This document shows, one piece after another, positions 10,146 to 22,674 of a DNA stretch of 64,000 nt; positions within the stretch are counted from its first letter, which is position 1, and each line of letters starts with the position of its first letter. Origin of the DNA: Mycoemilia scoparia (lineage: Eukaryota > Kickxellomycota > Kickxellomycetes > Kickxellales > Kickxellaceae); assembly GCA_027575805.1 (NCBI GenBank), contig JANBPU010000026.1, positions 1 to 64,000 of the forward strand, given 5' to 3'. The notes beneath the pieces are model-generated. The model saw only the letters and a program-made list of their open reading frames with translations, made no database searches and had not been told where the DNA came from. The position numbers and the translations under genes are program-made.

Positions 10146-12140
10146 CTAATGGTCCAGGATGTGGAGCTCTCCAGAAACAACCTTATCATTGAGAACTGAG
10201 CCACGGGCAATGTCAATGTGGGCCCCGTGGTTGGCAACGATAATTACTGTTCCCTGAAGTGTGACGTCGGCTCCAAATACCACGTCGCCAGTCACCGTCA
10301 AGTGGTCTAGTTCCAGGATTTGTGGGGGTGTCTTGAAACGAGACAAAAAGTCATTGACCTTTTTGAAGTCATCTCCGAGTTTGACGATGGGTACTGTCTG
10401 GAAAGTACGCTTGGGATTCATGCGTAGCTGTCCATTTTCCATAGTATACAAGTCTGATGTGACCAAGAACAGGTCGGAGGTCGACTTTACGGGAAGGAAG
10501 CGCGTACGGGGGACATTGATACCGTGGGCGCCCTTAAAGTGCTTGATGGCAGCACCAACAGCGGTCTCAAGCTGAATGACGGAAGTGCCATCATCGGTGA
10601 TCTTGCCGTTGACGATGATGTCTAGGCTCATCTCCTTGGCTTCGATGAGTCGCTTGATGGCTTTTAGGCTTATCCACAAGTTGTTGGTGTTGAAGATCTT
10701 GAACTTCTTGACGCGCTTAAAGTCATCAACATGGGCTTTTGGGACCTGTGCGATTTCCAGGAGACGGATCTGGCCATTATAGTCGATCAAGGTACCACCC
10801 TTGATATCGGCCTTGGTCTTGTCAGTGACTTCCATTACAAACTCGGCACCAGAGGTGGCCATGTGGTTAAGGATGACGGGGTCAACAGTGGCGCCAAGAT
10901 TGTCAACGTTGGAAACAAAAATCCACTCCTTTCCCTCAGCTATGAGCTGATCGAGGAGACCCGAATTGGCGAATGACTCGTACAAATCACCGTGACCTGG
11001 GGGATACCACATGCCGGGCTTGTTCTCATATGTAGTGGGAAGAGGGATGTGGGTGTCGGTTTTGATGCGCGGGTAACGCGATTGGTTGAAGGTCAGAATC
11101 TTGACGTTATGAGTATTGTACTTTCGGACGATCTTGGATGTGTCTTCGTCAGTGTTGAATGAGTTCATCAGGATTAGGGGCACATCGGTGCTAGCAACAG
11201 AGTTTAGATATTCGATCTGCTGGACAGTAAGATCCAAGAAAGTCTGGCCATCGCGCACCTCAATGGCGCTCTTGGGGCCAACGCAGCCCATTGTGGTTCC
11301 CAGGCCACCATTGAGCTTGAGAACAGCAAGCTTATCCAAAAGGGGGGCTACCCCAGTGAGGTCCTTTGCGGGCAGGTTGTTGTAGACAAGGACATCCTCC
11401 GGCTTGGGGCCGCGGACCTTATTCCAGTCCCTATGTTGCGAATAGACGAAATTACGGTGATGTTGACGATGGGTTAGTAATGAAGTCCACACAAAAGCTG
11501 CCAATAAAAGAGGTAGCCATCTAGCTACTACTGCTTCTAGTCTATGCACACACCAACACAGACAGACAGAGTAGAGCCATCAGGATCCCAACAAAACAAG
11601 CACGTTTATAACAGCTCGGCTCCTGTTGACAAGCACACGCAACCGGGCGCTTGCATATGAGAACTGGTAGTCACCGACTGCTGCTGCTGGTTACTATGGG
11701 CTTAGCTCTACGCTGCCAGCGTGTCGTAAAAAGACTAGCAACAAAGAATTAAAGCGGATTTAGGTACTTACAGTGGTTTGCGCTCTTTCTTGTCGCTTAG
11801 GTAGCGCTTGAAAAGACGGTAGAAGTCCTCCATTTCTTTTCCGAATTTCTGAAATAAATATTGTGGTTAAAGTGAGCGGCTGTTAGTCATGGCTCTCTGC
11901 TAGGCATGCAGGGCAAGTCAGCCTCTGCCACATATAGGCATCGTCATGTTCTCCTGCTTGTGGAGCCAGAAAAAGTGGCAAAAGCTGTAGCAGTAGGCTT
12001 ACCTCCTTTTCCACCGCAGGGACCTGGGAGACGAGCTCCTCCAGCGACTGCTTAACAGCTCCGGCAGTGCCGCCTTCATCTTGCGAGGCCGAATGGTCGT
12101 AGGCGAGGTGTCTTGTAAAAGAGGCTCTGTGGGTAGACAT
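10146..12140 (-). CDS. UGP1: UTP-glucose-1-phosphate uridylyltransferase
   Basis: It makes UDP-glucose from UTP and glucose-1-phosphate, the donor for glucan, glycogen, trehalose and glycoprotein folding. Three exons (12003-12140, 11772-11848, 10146-11430) join in phase to 499 residues, the normal family length. The short middle exon carries the family-specific DFYRLFKRYLSDKK stretch, and the splice restores LDWNKVRGPKPEDV. The nucleotide-binding LNGGLGTTMGC is near residue 110, followed by FNQSRYPR and the C-terminal left-handed beta-helix with a VVFGADVTLQGTVII-type repeat. A longer unspliced frame reaching 11549 reads through intron sequence and is not used. The first ~45 residues are Ser/Thr- and Glu-rich. 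Confidence 0.95.
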
Positions 12141-13325
12141 AATGAATCGAGAAGATAAAATCGTGGATAAAGATAAGAAGATCGAAAGCCCAGCGGTGTG
12201 ATATCACCATCGCTTTATATGCTTTGGCGGGCGTGCAGGCAAAGTCTGTGTGCCTCCTCACCGCCATCTCATTGAAGCAATCCCTCTCAGTGGCTCTTGT
12301 TTTGGCACCTGGAAGGATCGAGGAGCGAGCTGTATTATCGGATTGCAACGTTAAGCTGGCCACCCTTCTTTCCGCATTAAAAGCAGTAAACCACTTAACG
12401 TGCATTTTCAGCGCATTGCAGACGTACAGGCAAAATAATCGTGGTATTGTTCCCTGATCTGTGGATAAGGCTTGGTTTTCCACGAGTCTTTCTGACCCGG
12501 TGCTCAACAGCAGCAGAGCCACTACGCTGCCGTCATACGATGCATGTCTTAAGCAAGGAATGCCATCTAGCCTGCCGACCACGACGCTTCTCGAACAATC
12601 GGTGTCATCAGTGCCCTGTGCCGTATCCCATTTACCCATCCGTGCCTGTCATTCCCCAATGCTGCTGTAAAATGGTTTGGTAGTGGTCCACATTGTTTGG
12701 GAAGCATGTCGGTTTTGGTCTCACAGTCTCTGACAAAACATACATAAGCCGTGGCATGCCCGGCTCCAGCTTGACTTGTGTCGCACTGTGTACCGCTTGT
12801 CACCAATTCTTGCTTCCACTTTGCCCTTCCCTCGCACATTCAACCCGAAAATCTTTGTATAGCACACCTATTATTTAGTGGATGGTGAAATTCTGCACCC
12901 AGTCTCCACACTGCGGCTTGTTGCAGATAGCCCGGGTATTATTGTCTAATGCCATGGCTGCTTTGTCCTTTGGGTTTGCCAGTGTTGATAAATTCCCACT
13001 CCCAGCCATTATCTGTGTAATCAACACGTATCGAAGAAAACAGCAGGGCGTATTATTCAATTTATAAGATTTGCGTTTATTGGTGAATCACAGAGATTCT
13101 ACATGCTATGTCTTAAAAGGACAGCACAGCAATAAGCGTGAAATGGTCTATATATGGTCTCAGATGCGGTTAAGGACTTCGTCCGATCGCTGCTCTATGA
13201 GTTGGTCAACTGGCTTACTTTTGATAACCCAGGCCAACCCATAATTGCAGTATTAGGCTATTAAAAAACATCAGCCCATTCAAACGCAGGTTAGAAGGTG
13301 TCAAGCAATTGTAATATCAATAGCA
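12141..13325. other. intergenic, divergent promoters
   Basis: About 1.2 kb between the UGP1 and ZW10 starts. Overlapping frames exist on both strands but none shows family features or splice logic. It is presumably regulatory sequence for both genes. No repeat shared with the rest of the window was noticed. Confidence 0.5.
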
Positions 13326-16300
13326 ATGGATGAGCTTCTAGTCCCTAGTAACAACAGCAACGTTAATAGCAATACCATGAGCAATGGTGCTCTGCATAAT
13401 ACACCCAAACGGAAACGCCGGGTATCGATAAGCAGAAAGGGGCATGCATATATTGAAACAACAACATCTGAGCGTCTTTCTCGCCTACAACATGAGGTTG
13501 AAAGAGCAAAGGTAGAGCCATAAAGATCCCATGAGAATTTGATATGGCCTGCTGATGTCCAAAAACGTAATTGAACAATTTATGCGGTCATTCTGTATCT
13601 ATAGACAAGCCTATTTGAGATTATTTATCAGTAAGCGCCTTGCGACGGCTTAACACCACGCTGCCTATGAAACAATGACCCAATATACAAACTAATAAAC
13701 TCCCAAAATAATCTTACAGGCATTATCGAGATCGCTTAGGCTGGTATTCCTACACTTTGGACCCCTTTACCGAGATTCTGCATTGTTCCACCAGCATAGA
13801 AAAATTCGAATCCGATTTTGGGGTATGTTGGGTCATATATACATCCCTTTAACGACCATAGGGTAAAGGCCCATAAAGGACTATGATAACATTCTGGTTA
13901 ATCATATATAGGAAGATGATGGTGTAGATAGTGATTGGGTAGAAGATCTGAAGCTAAAAGTATCTCAACTGGAGCTTCTCTGCAGGGCAAGTGTTGTGAG
14001 AATCTGTTTAAAGGACAAAGGAGATGTGACAACACTATTAGTTAAGATACTATCTTCCAACGCTAATTTCGAATATTCTCTCTGGTCTTTTTTGTACAGA
14101 TATATACCAACCTCCGAGAGGCCGAGGATCTGGTTTCACGGGGAAATATGGTTGTAGCTGCTAGCACAGTTACTCAAGTGGTACGCTTTGCACGAATTGC
14201 TGATACACTATAATACAACTCCTCCCATATATTTGGTCCTGACTTGTGATTCTGTCAAAAATAGAATATAATGCTACAAAAGTTGTCCAAGTCTGGCAAT
14301 GCGACTGTCGAGCTTGAGATAGTAAAGCTTCTTAATGTATGCACTTTGGCTTATTCTTTTCACTAGCAAACAAATGCCTCCGCCATCTTTCAGGCTTCTT
14401 AAGCTAACTATGGTTCCCTTTTAAAGTCTGATTATACTAAAAAAGCTAGCGCCGTGATCTACAGCTTGGAATATTTATTCAATGAAATCTACCAATGGAC
14501 ATCGACAGAAAACACATGTGAGTTGCAAGTCCGGTATCATATTGAGGGTAAGTACATCGGTGATTCGTTATCTTGAAACAATGGCCAAGTATCATAAACA
14601 GTTGGACAAAAGTCTGGTACATATATACTGTCTATTTATATATGAGATAATTCATAAACTAACCAGAATTATTGGATTAATTAATGTAGCTGGCTACGCT
14701 GGTAATCATTATGAATCTCCGGTTTCAGTATCCGACATCTATTATGGCCTGGCTGCCCTGGATATGATCCAGCCCAGACTGGAGAAGCTTGCAAAGGATA
14801 TAGCCAAGGAATTTGCCATAAGGCTCATAAACGCGCCTGAGACACAGCTTAACATTACAAACGGTACCTGGAAAAGTGTTTTGTGTATTGGATCTCTTTC
14901 TCATAATAGGCCGGACACTTCACAAACTCAAGACTTGGTGTCAGTTGGCAAGTAGCTTAATTAGTGATATTACCTATTCATATGACCCTCCAGTTGAAGT
15001 ATGTTCCTAAATGGGCCTGTTAATGTATTTCTAATGGAATTAGCTACTACCCTTGCCAAGAAGCTCGAGTTAATTCTAGACTTTGTTTATACAAAGGTCT
15101 TTTACAAAACCGATTCGAATGGAGACCAAGACTCTTTTGGCAGAATTTTTGGATCCATTTTCTGGAATGAGGTGTGGCCAACCCTTCGTGTAGACTTTTT
15201 TGAAGCAAGAGTCCCATCAGATCATGGGAAGATTGGAGAGTATACTGACGGATTAGTCCCCCTTTTGGGCTTTGAGGAGAGACTAGTAGAAAAGGGTATG
15301 CTTTATGTCTCTGCATGACTTAGATTGCTATGATGTGTTGTAGTACTATAGCGCCAAATTTACCCGTGGCATCTTGTATCTACATGTAGGTTTTATAAGT
15401 GCAAAGGAACTGAAGGCCAAGATGATTCTGAGCAACCTTTTTAGAGTGTTTGTTGGGAAGCGGAGATCAGACTTGCTAACCATGTGTGCTGGTGTCCTTT
15501 GCTCAGAGAACAATAATGTAGTAACTGTTGGCGGCTCTGAAAAAGCAGGTAAGCATCTTGTTCTACACATATACCCTGCAAAGAACTTTTATACCACTAT
15601 CTCCATTCACGCTTTTCCTTATCCGAAACATAGGCTTTGGTTTAAACGGAAAATCTGGTGGGAAAGGCGTTGGCGCATCAAGTAAAGACGGGAAACAATT
15701 AAAAGGTGGCCAGGAAAACAGTGATGATTTCCCTAGATGCAAGATCAGTACTCAGGCCCAGACTATAGTTGAGCTTTGTCATGAGACAGTTCATCAAATT
15801 GGAAGTCTAGAACCTCAACTGTAAGTGTTTGTTGTGTTTTAACTATGTCCGCTTCAAGACATCACTCCATGTGGTAAATCACTTTAAATGAATTTGAACT
15901 AATCTGTAGAGCCAGCATTCAGTTCCAAATGGCCAGAGACATACTGAACTTGTATAGGGTCATTATACCATGCCGCTGGGAGATAGAGCTTTTGACAACA
16001 TCAACAAAGCCCATGGTACTATACAATGACTGTTCGTATATTGCACACAGTCTTTCTACCCTAAGGACAGAGGCACAACAAAAGTGGCCGGAGATACTCA
16101 AAGAAATCGGGACATTTGTTGATATTGCACAACAATTCAGAGAACTAGGACAGACATACTTTGAAAAGTTCATGGTAAGTCTTCTAATAATTGAAAACAT
16201 ACAAAGTACTTACTTTGTGATTGTGTTAGCGGCATTTTATATTATATATGAACCTATAAAACGATCCTTTGATAACTATATATCTGTGTTTGTTTTGAAT

Positions 16301-17028
16301 TGTAGATTCGCTGTCGCTTAGACATTGAAAACATACTGGAAAGTGTACTGCCAAATTCACATTTACCCAACATCCAACAAACTAAGCATAATGTTGTGGA
16401 TGTGTCCTCCGGAAAAATCAAAGAAGGATATAAAAACAATACAACTGTTCATAAAAGTTTGGACGAGACGAGCTGCAAAGAGACGATCAAGAAAGTAGTG
16501 CTGTATCTGATGCACCTGGCCAAAACAGGAAAAGTGTATCTTCCCGATCGCTTCCGCATTCGGTCGCTTGGACTCTTAACAGATGTGGTCCTGGAGACTG
16601 CCATCAGGGTAATCAAAGTACAGCCCATTTTGAACTCCGGATGTGTGCGCATCTTGCAGCAGGCATTCAAACCACTTGATGAGCTCAAGATATATTTCAC
16701 GCTGGATGTGGGCCCGCAGTGGACACATAGATTGAAAGGAAATGTAAGAACTCCATTATATAATATGATCACTTCTAATCTGGTTTTTTAATGGCGTGAA
16801 TAGCAAGCTGGTCCACTAATATGCAACGCCTCGACCATTCTGTAGGACAACACATCGCATGGACTAATATCGGAATTCTGTCCTCACTGGGACACATTTG
16901 AGGAGTGGATGAATGCACTTGATGTGGATGCAGACAGCCTTCCAATTCTAAGGGAGCGAGGCAAGATAAAACTTTGTGACCAAGATTTCAAGCTCCTAGT
17001 CGAAAAAAGGCAAGTGAAGAAGCCGTAA
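13326..17028 (+). CDS. ZW10 family protein (Dsl1/RZZ tether subunit)
   Basis: ZW10 acts in the NRZ/Dsl1 complex for Golgi-to-ER vesicle tethering and, in animals, at kinetochores. The gene is broken into many short exons. Recognisable pieces, in order: an N-terminal TSERLSRLQHEVERAK heptad region (13326-13511); EDLKLKVSQLELLCR (13912 on); TNLREAEDLVSRGN (14100-14177); a ~0.3 kb helical exon ending near 15300 with FWNEVWPTLRVDFFEA; FPRCKISTQAQTIVELCHET (about 15730-15820); the diagnostic LYNDCSYIAHSLSTLR with FVDIAQQFRELG (15911-16171); KKVVLYLMHLAKTGKV..LPDRF (16305-16742); and a last exon 16845-17028. These follow the order of ZW10 from other eukaryotes. The exons between 13512 and 14600 cannot all be joined in frame with confidence. 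Confidence 0.8.
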
Positions 17029-17398
17029 TCCACCTAACAATAAGACTAGCTGGTTGGCACAATATTAGTTCCGTTTGGCAATGTAGCATTTAATTTATAT
17101 TCCTAAATATCACAAAACATTTCCTTGGAGAAAAGAAGAAGCATTTATTTATATTGTGGAATTTCGGGCCAAGCCAGGCTATACGGCATCCCGTGAGGAT
17201 GTGTTGCCCTCCTATCAGAGCACTCGCCAAACGTTGTAAAAGATTGTGTATAGATAAGAAAAATTGACTTTTTTAAGACGCGTTTACTTTTACAGTCAGT
17301 ACATAACCATATTACGGCGATTAGTTAGCCAAAATCTCCGAGATCTACAACATATGCCATAAGGCCATATAGTCAGCGCCAGCCAATATATTGTCGTG
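17029..17398. other. 3' intergenic between convergent genes
   Basis: AT-rich 3' flanks of ZW10 and EMC4. Nothing else recognised. Confidence 0.5.
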
Positions 17399-18205
17399 TC
17401 AGAGTTTTGTCGTTATATAAACGAAAAGCAAATAAAGTACCTGTTTGGGTGGCAAAAATGGCAGCCAGTCCGAAGCGTGAGTTGGTAAAAGTCCCATCAC
17501 TGACAAGCGGTAGAGACCAAATAACACTGCGCCAAAGTTGATGGCTACATACGCTAGTTTCTGTACACTGAGATCGAGACTATTTTTCCCAGATCGTTCA
17601 AGAGTGCTGAATGCTATATTCATATATGTGTATAAGTGGGCCTTTTAAATTTGCACATTGGGGTGTGATGGCTCTTGACTTGACTGGACGCAACTTGGTA
17701 CCATATATTTGGTAGAAGGGTGCTTAGGCAAACTTACCTTCGTTGACTCCAATTATTGCTTTGATGGGACTGAAAAGAACCATGGCTGTCACGATGATAC
17801 TAAATATCTGGACACTTGTACCGCTCATCCACGCCATGAATATTTGCATGGGGAGAGTCTTTGCTGGCTGCAATGCCAGGTCCCAGGCTTTCTATAAAAT
17901 TTAAAAATGGGCTATTGTTAGTTACAAGTCCCATTGAGCTGGCCATACGGAGATCTGTGCTGAAATATTTCCTTGCCTTTACTCGGAGGTATGATTCCGA
18001 CTCATCGGTTGATGCCTAATGTGCGAGGGAATGCATGAAAGCGTGAGCACAGCGCTTGACGGAACATCTTGGATAGCAGCACATGTGTATATTCCAAGCA
18101 AGAACCAATGTCAACTCTACCTCGTTGCGCGACACAGAATCTCCGAGTGCAGTGGCACTGAAGCCGTGTGGAGAGTCTATTTTTAAGCTGCCGCTTTCTT
18201 TTGCT
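17399..18205 (-). CDS. EMC4: ER membrane complex subunit 4 (EMC4)
   Basis: EMC inserts transmembrane segments of client proteins at the ER. Exons placed: 18121-18205, 17983-18015, 17738-17891 and 17399-17613, each joining in phase. The family hallmark MGLLPTHASDW is in the last exon. The exon before it encodes KAWDLALQPAKTLPM then a transmembrane segment, matching the conserved W-D-A-x-x-P-x-K and first membrane helix. The true first exon with the ATG was not found and must lie upstream of 18205, perhaps around 18260-18330. The C-terminus reads on for about 14 residues past the usual PPK region to a stop at 17399; a GTACTT sequence at 17435-17440 might be a donor, but no acceptor follows. Confidence 0.82.
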
Positions 18206-19353
18206 CTAAACCATTATTGAGAGCGCAGTTAGGAATCATAAATCACAGTCTTGATGTGAACAGATTCATGAGGCAACGCAATATCGCCTTCCCCTTGGCT
18301 GGGATCATATTCTAATGATGTGGCACTAATGACTGACCTGGCTTGCACAAGCAGCTTTGTATCGCAGATGGCTCTGGAATATGGCATGTTTGTATTGTTA
18401 CTATCGTAGGCGTTTGTATGTTGTCTGCTATATCAATTTGAGCATGCAATCCCACAAAGCACACACAACTCCTTGGCTACATCACAATCAGGCTATAATC
18501 ACGGGATTATGGGATTGGGCCTGCAGGTCTGTGTGTGGGTCAGGTTTACTGGATACCCAAAAGGGGCACAATTGTTTGGCTGTATCGACTATTTTGTTTT
18601 GGTAGATCTTTGGGAAGGGCTTTCTGGGTCCATTGTCTACTGATTGGAGTCACAGGGTACCAGACATGTTTTAAGCAACGAATCTAAGCACGATTTTCAA
18701 CGGGAAATAAATCCAATATTAAGGCGACCTATCGGAGCCCAAATGTTTGTTTTCTGGCTTCTGGGACCCAAAGCGACATGTGTATATCAGGATGATCTTC
18801 TGGGCGATGATGGGACCGCTAAATGCCACTCTGAAAACAAGACCTTTGTTCTGCTGTTGGTCCAGCAGCCTGGTTCCTGTGCCAAGGGGCGTATGGGCAG
18901 GCAACCAGGGACAAAATTTTGCGGCAGCGGCGGAATCCAGGCCTTGGCCGTAACGACGTAGCCAGGTGGCACCAAACGTCATGGTGGGGTAAATCACGCC
19001 CCACCGATTGTGCAGCTCGAAGCGTAGGCGCGTGTGGAATAATGAATAGGAGACGAAGACATGGCCCAAAGAAAAATCTGATGTTGGAAATCAAATGACC
19101 AGGGTCGTGGCTTTTCGAGTTGATCGTTTTGGCTATTTTACCGCTAAGGCGGCGGCCCAGCCTGAGAGTGGAGGGTTTTGCCGGATACCAAACATTTGGT
19201 TTTGCACAACAGGCTATTTTTGGGTCAGTATACCATTTGAGAATCTGGTAAACACATTATAGGTTTTCTACGCGAGATTTGTCGCCTGGTTTCCTTTTTT
19301 ATTTTAATCATTTAGAAAAGCTATATCTTTACCTGGCCCAGAAGACCCCCCAA
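18206..19353. other. intergenic, divergent promoters
   Basis: About 1.1 kb between EMC4 and the velvet gene; it must also hold the missing first EMC4 exon. A long upstream region is usual for regulatory genes such as velvet factors. No other gene is supported. Confidence 0.45.
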
Positions 19354-21745
19354 ATGGAGGAAGGCTCTACTTTTCAGTTCACCACTGTGACGCAGAATGT
19401 TAACAAGCGCAACCAAATGTAAGTACAATTATCTTGCAATGTGGCCAAGGCGCGAATTACAAAAGTGTTAATCGTTGTTTCCGCCCTAACTATAGACGCT
19501 TCAAACTGACGCTGCGACAGCAGCCTGAGCGCTCGCGAATGTGTGGAATCGGTGAAAAGGGCAAGTAGGGCATGGTCATCTGCTAATGTCTTTTGAATTT
19601 ATATTGCTGGGGGCAGCTGTTCTAGAGAAAGGCACGTCCTTGAATTGTCTAATGAGCCTGGACAATCTGTAGACTAAACATGTTTTGTTATATCCCGTCG
19701 TATAGCCGACCGGCGACCGATAGACCCCCCGCCTATCATAAAGCTCGAAGTTGATGACCCAACCCTCGGGCGAAATAACAAGTAAGGATGCGGAAGGAGT
19801 CCTTTTGGGGCCACTAAATAGTCAGGAGACAGGGAACCAGTACCTGGCCACCGCTGGTCTCATGGTGGTCCTGGTCATAGTAGACGCCAAGCAGAGCATA
19901 GGCAAACCCGTGCTAACTTTCCCAAACCGCATATATGTACTTTTGATAGGCTATACCTGCACAATCCATATTACTTTATGTATGCCACACTGATGGACGA
20001 GAGCGCGACCCAGGAGCTAATAAAGCTTCCAGAGCGCCAGGCCCGAACAATGACAGGGTCGGTCGTGTCATCGCTGGCCCATCTCAAGGACATTGATGGC
20101 ACAGAAGGCGCGTTCTTTGTATTTCCTGACCTGTCTGTAAGGTCCGAGGGATCATATCGCTTGAAATTCTCGCTCTTCGAGATTGTTGGGTAAGCACCAA
20201 TCATTGCAGTATTACAATATCAAGCATATTGCTTATACATGATCCTTGAGTGGCTATGCAATGCACCGATATAGCAACTACGTTTACTTTTGCAAGGCAG
20301 TAACCTCAGAAAAGTTCACTGTGTTTTCTGCTAAAAAATTCCCAGGAATGGAAGGTATGTTATTTGCGCCTAGAGCTGTGTGCATGTATATGTATAGGCC
20401 ATAGAAGGCATTGCAATGGTAGATACACTTTGTTCTAAGCCCCATAGCATATGCTACCTGTAGAATCTACGCCCCTGACAAAGCTCTTTGCCGAACAAGG
20501 GCTCAAGATTAGAGTACGAAAAGAACAAAAGTAAGAAGGCATTGTGGCTATATTTACAATATGATCCATGCTCGAAATAATGTCCAGAATGATGGAGCCA
20601 GTCTAATATTCTTGGCAATCTTCACATTTAGCAGATTGAAAGGTGGTCGCCCAAAAAACTTTATGGAGAATATCGGGTCGCCGGAGAGGCAGCAAGGCTT
20701 GCACGGGCGCTGGCCACCGCCAGACCCAGCCCACACGGCACCTGGTGGGCCGTCGTTGCCGCCACATCTACACCACCCATCGATATCGATGATGGAGGCA
20801 CCAAGAAGACCACCGCCTGTAATTGATCAACACCCAGCTACTCCGAGAAGCAGCATTGAGCTACATCAAACAAATCCGCCCAGCAGTCGTGTCTCAGGAA
20901 CTGATCGCGAATGGGGAATGATCGATGGCCGGAGTCTTCCACCTATTCCAGGCGTGGTACGGTCGGGTTACCCAGACGCAAGAAGGAACGCGGGCACTAT
21001 AAGTCCTCTCCCTGCATCGCCACACAGATATAGCCAGTCACCAGCACATGGGGCGATGCCGGTTCACTCGCCATATTCTCAGCAGTCCCAATTCCAGTAC
21101 TACCATCGCCCACAGCACCATCGCCAGGTCCACCCCTCTCCCTCTGCTGGCCAAACAGCATTCACACTTCCATACTCACCACGGACTCTACCCACATCTA
21201 ATACCAGCGAAAGCCCTGTCTACAGCACTACAGGCCATCGCCATCATAGAGCACAATCCACTCATGGATCAGCAGACCGCCGATGGGCTCCATACCATAT
21301 ACAGCCCCAATACAACCATCCCTCGCCGTATCCCTACCAATCCAGGAATAACAGCCCAGTGCTGCCACGCCACCCACATCATTACTCTTCAGTCCATTCT
21401 CCATCCAGCTACTACGATACCCCACAGCCCCACCAGCACAGCTTGTCTGCCACCTCGCCAAACTTTCCACGATCGCCAAACCCACCCATCACTGCGGGAA
21501 GCGGCGGTGGCAGCAGCAGCACAAATACCAATAATAGGGGTGTGGGATCATTGAATATTGGCCACGCTGTGTCTTCACCAATAGCCCCAACAGCATGGGA
21601 TTCGACGTCTAGCCAAAACAACAACAATAGCCACTGCAACGTAAGCAGCCAGGTAGAGCAGAAGAGGGCCAGCAGTCGTATTGCTGTCAACGATCTCTTG
21701 GCTTCCGATCCATCGCCCAACACATCCCCAAAAAGACGCTACTAA
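19354..21745 (+). CDS. velvet-domain transcription factor
   Basis: Velvet proteins are fungal DNA-binding regulators of development, sporulation and secondary metabolism, with an NF-kB-like fold. Seven exons (19354-19418, 19496-19560, 19706-19781, 19950-20189, 20275-20354, 20464-20530, 20635-21745) give 567 residues with all phases consistent. The velvet domain fills roughly residues 5-195: LRQQPERSRMCGIGEKADRR then PIDPPPI, YYFMYATL, FVFPDLSVRSEGSYRL, and SAKKFPGMEESTPLTK. These motifs match the VelB/VosA side of the family better than VeA. The rest, about 370 residues, is a low-complexity Pro/His/Ser/Gln/Tyr-rich tail ending in PNTSPKRRY. The second intron must use a GC donor (GCAAGT at 19561), because only that keeps the EKADRRPIDPPP frame. 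Confidence 0.93.
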
Positions 21746-22674
21746 GCTATTTGCCACACAAACAACCTTGCTAATACTTTTGCGCCTATATTTGCAGACG
21801 GGCATCGCAGTATAATTTATATAATTCTTTACTTCCCCCCTCTTCCTTGTTTATTTCAGCTTTGCAAAAAGATCCTATCCCCCCACACCCGCTGGCCCCT
21901 TGCACAGATATATACCTGTAGCCCCCTTTACAATAGCCACAACTCTACTTCCTTCTTCCTATCTAACTCTTTATTATTGTGCTTACTCAAATATACTATA
22001 CTTGTACTCTCTTTTTGTAATGAATTTAGAAATGCTAGAATGTAGCTCTTAGTTTGGTTCTTGGTTTCTTAATAACATACATTGCAGTATCGCGTACTGA
22101 GTTCATTATAAAGTTTCTATGATGGGGATGGCATCTTTGTATTTTCAACAAAAGGCTTATGAAGCCATTCAGCAGGGATCAGAATTCTAGAATGACAAAT
22201 GCTGCGACTTGATCCAAATCCTGGTGCGCACACCTGGTTTGGTCTTTAATAATACTATTGCTGGTATATATTTTGTACTTCTGGAATTTGTGTTCCACAA
22301 GCAATTATGGAATTGGAAACACACACACATATATATATATATACAAGTATTTGTGAGCTATTTTTATTAGCCTTGGTAATTGTTTTCTATTTGAATCATG
22401 TATATCTATTTTCAGCACGTTAATTTTGAATACTGGAATACTATGAGCACACACGCACCCATGAAAGATCAATATAGACCAACACCCATACCGAAATATA
22501 TAATCACACTGTCCTTTATTGCTTTAAACCTAAAGAGGCAGATGATCAGAAAGACAGACTATAGGCATTTACAAATACTAATTGTGAAGATAAATATATC
22601 GTACTGGCAGTGAAGAGTGTGTAGTGCCTTCCCACAAGATCTAATGGTAACGGAAACTCTCAGGGGAGGTGTGT
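21746..22674. other. 3' intergenic between convergent genes
   Basis: About 0.9 kb of AT-rich flank with a CA/TA microsatellite at 22318-22345. Pyrimidine-rich just after the velvet stop. No gene supported. Confidence 0.5.

Noticed and set aside
10146..11549. UGP1 frame extended to 11549 with a hydrophobic, signal-like N-terminus
   Set aside because: The part above 11430 is intron: splicing to the exons at 11772-11848 and 12003-12140 gives the conserved family N-terminus instead.
12076..12639. 187-residue minus-strand frame overlapping the UGP1 first exon
   Set aside because: No family features; it shares bases with the well-supported UGP1 exon in another frame and crosses its promoter.
18644..19094. 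Overlapping ~100-residue frames on both strands between EMC4 and the velvet gene
   Set aside because: They occur in several frames at once, have no domain or splice logic, and look like chance openings.
21048..21554. 168-residue frame inside the last velvet exon
   Set aside because: It is an alternative frame of the low-complexity tail; the velvet frame is continuous through it and joined to a conserved domain.
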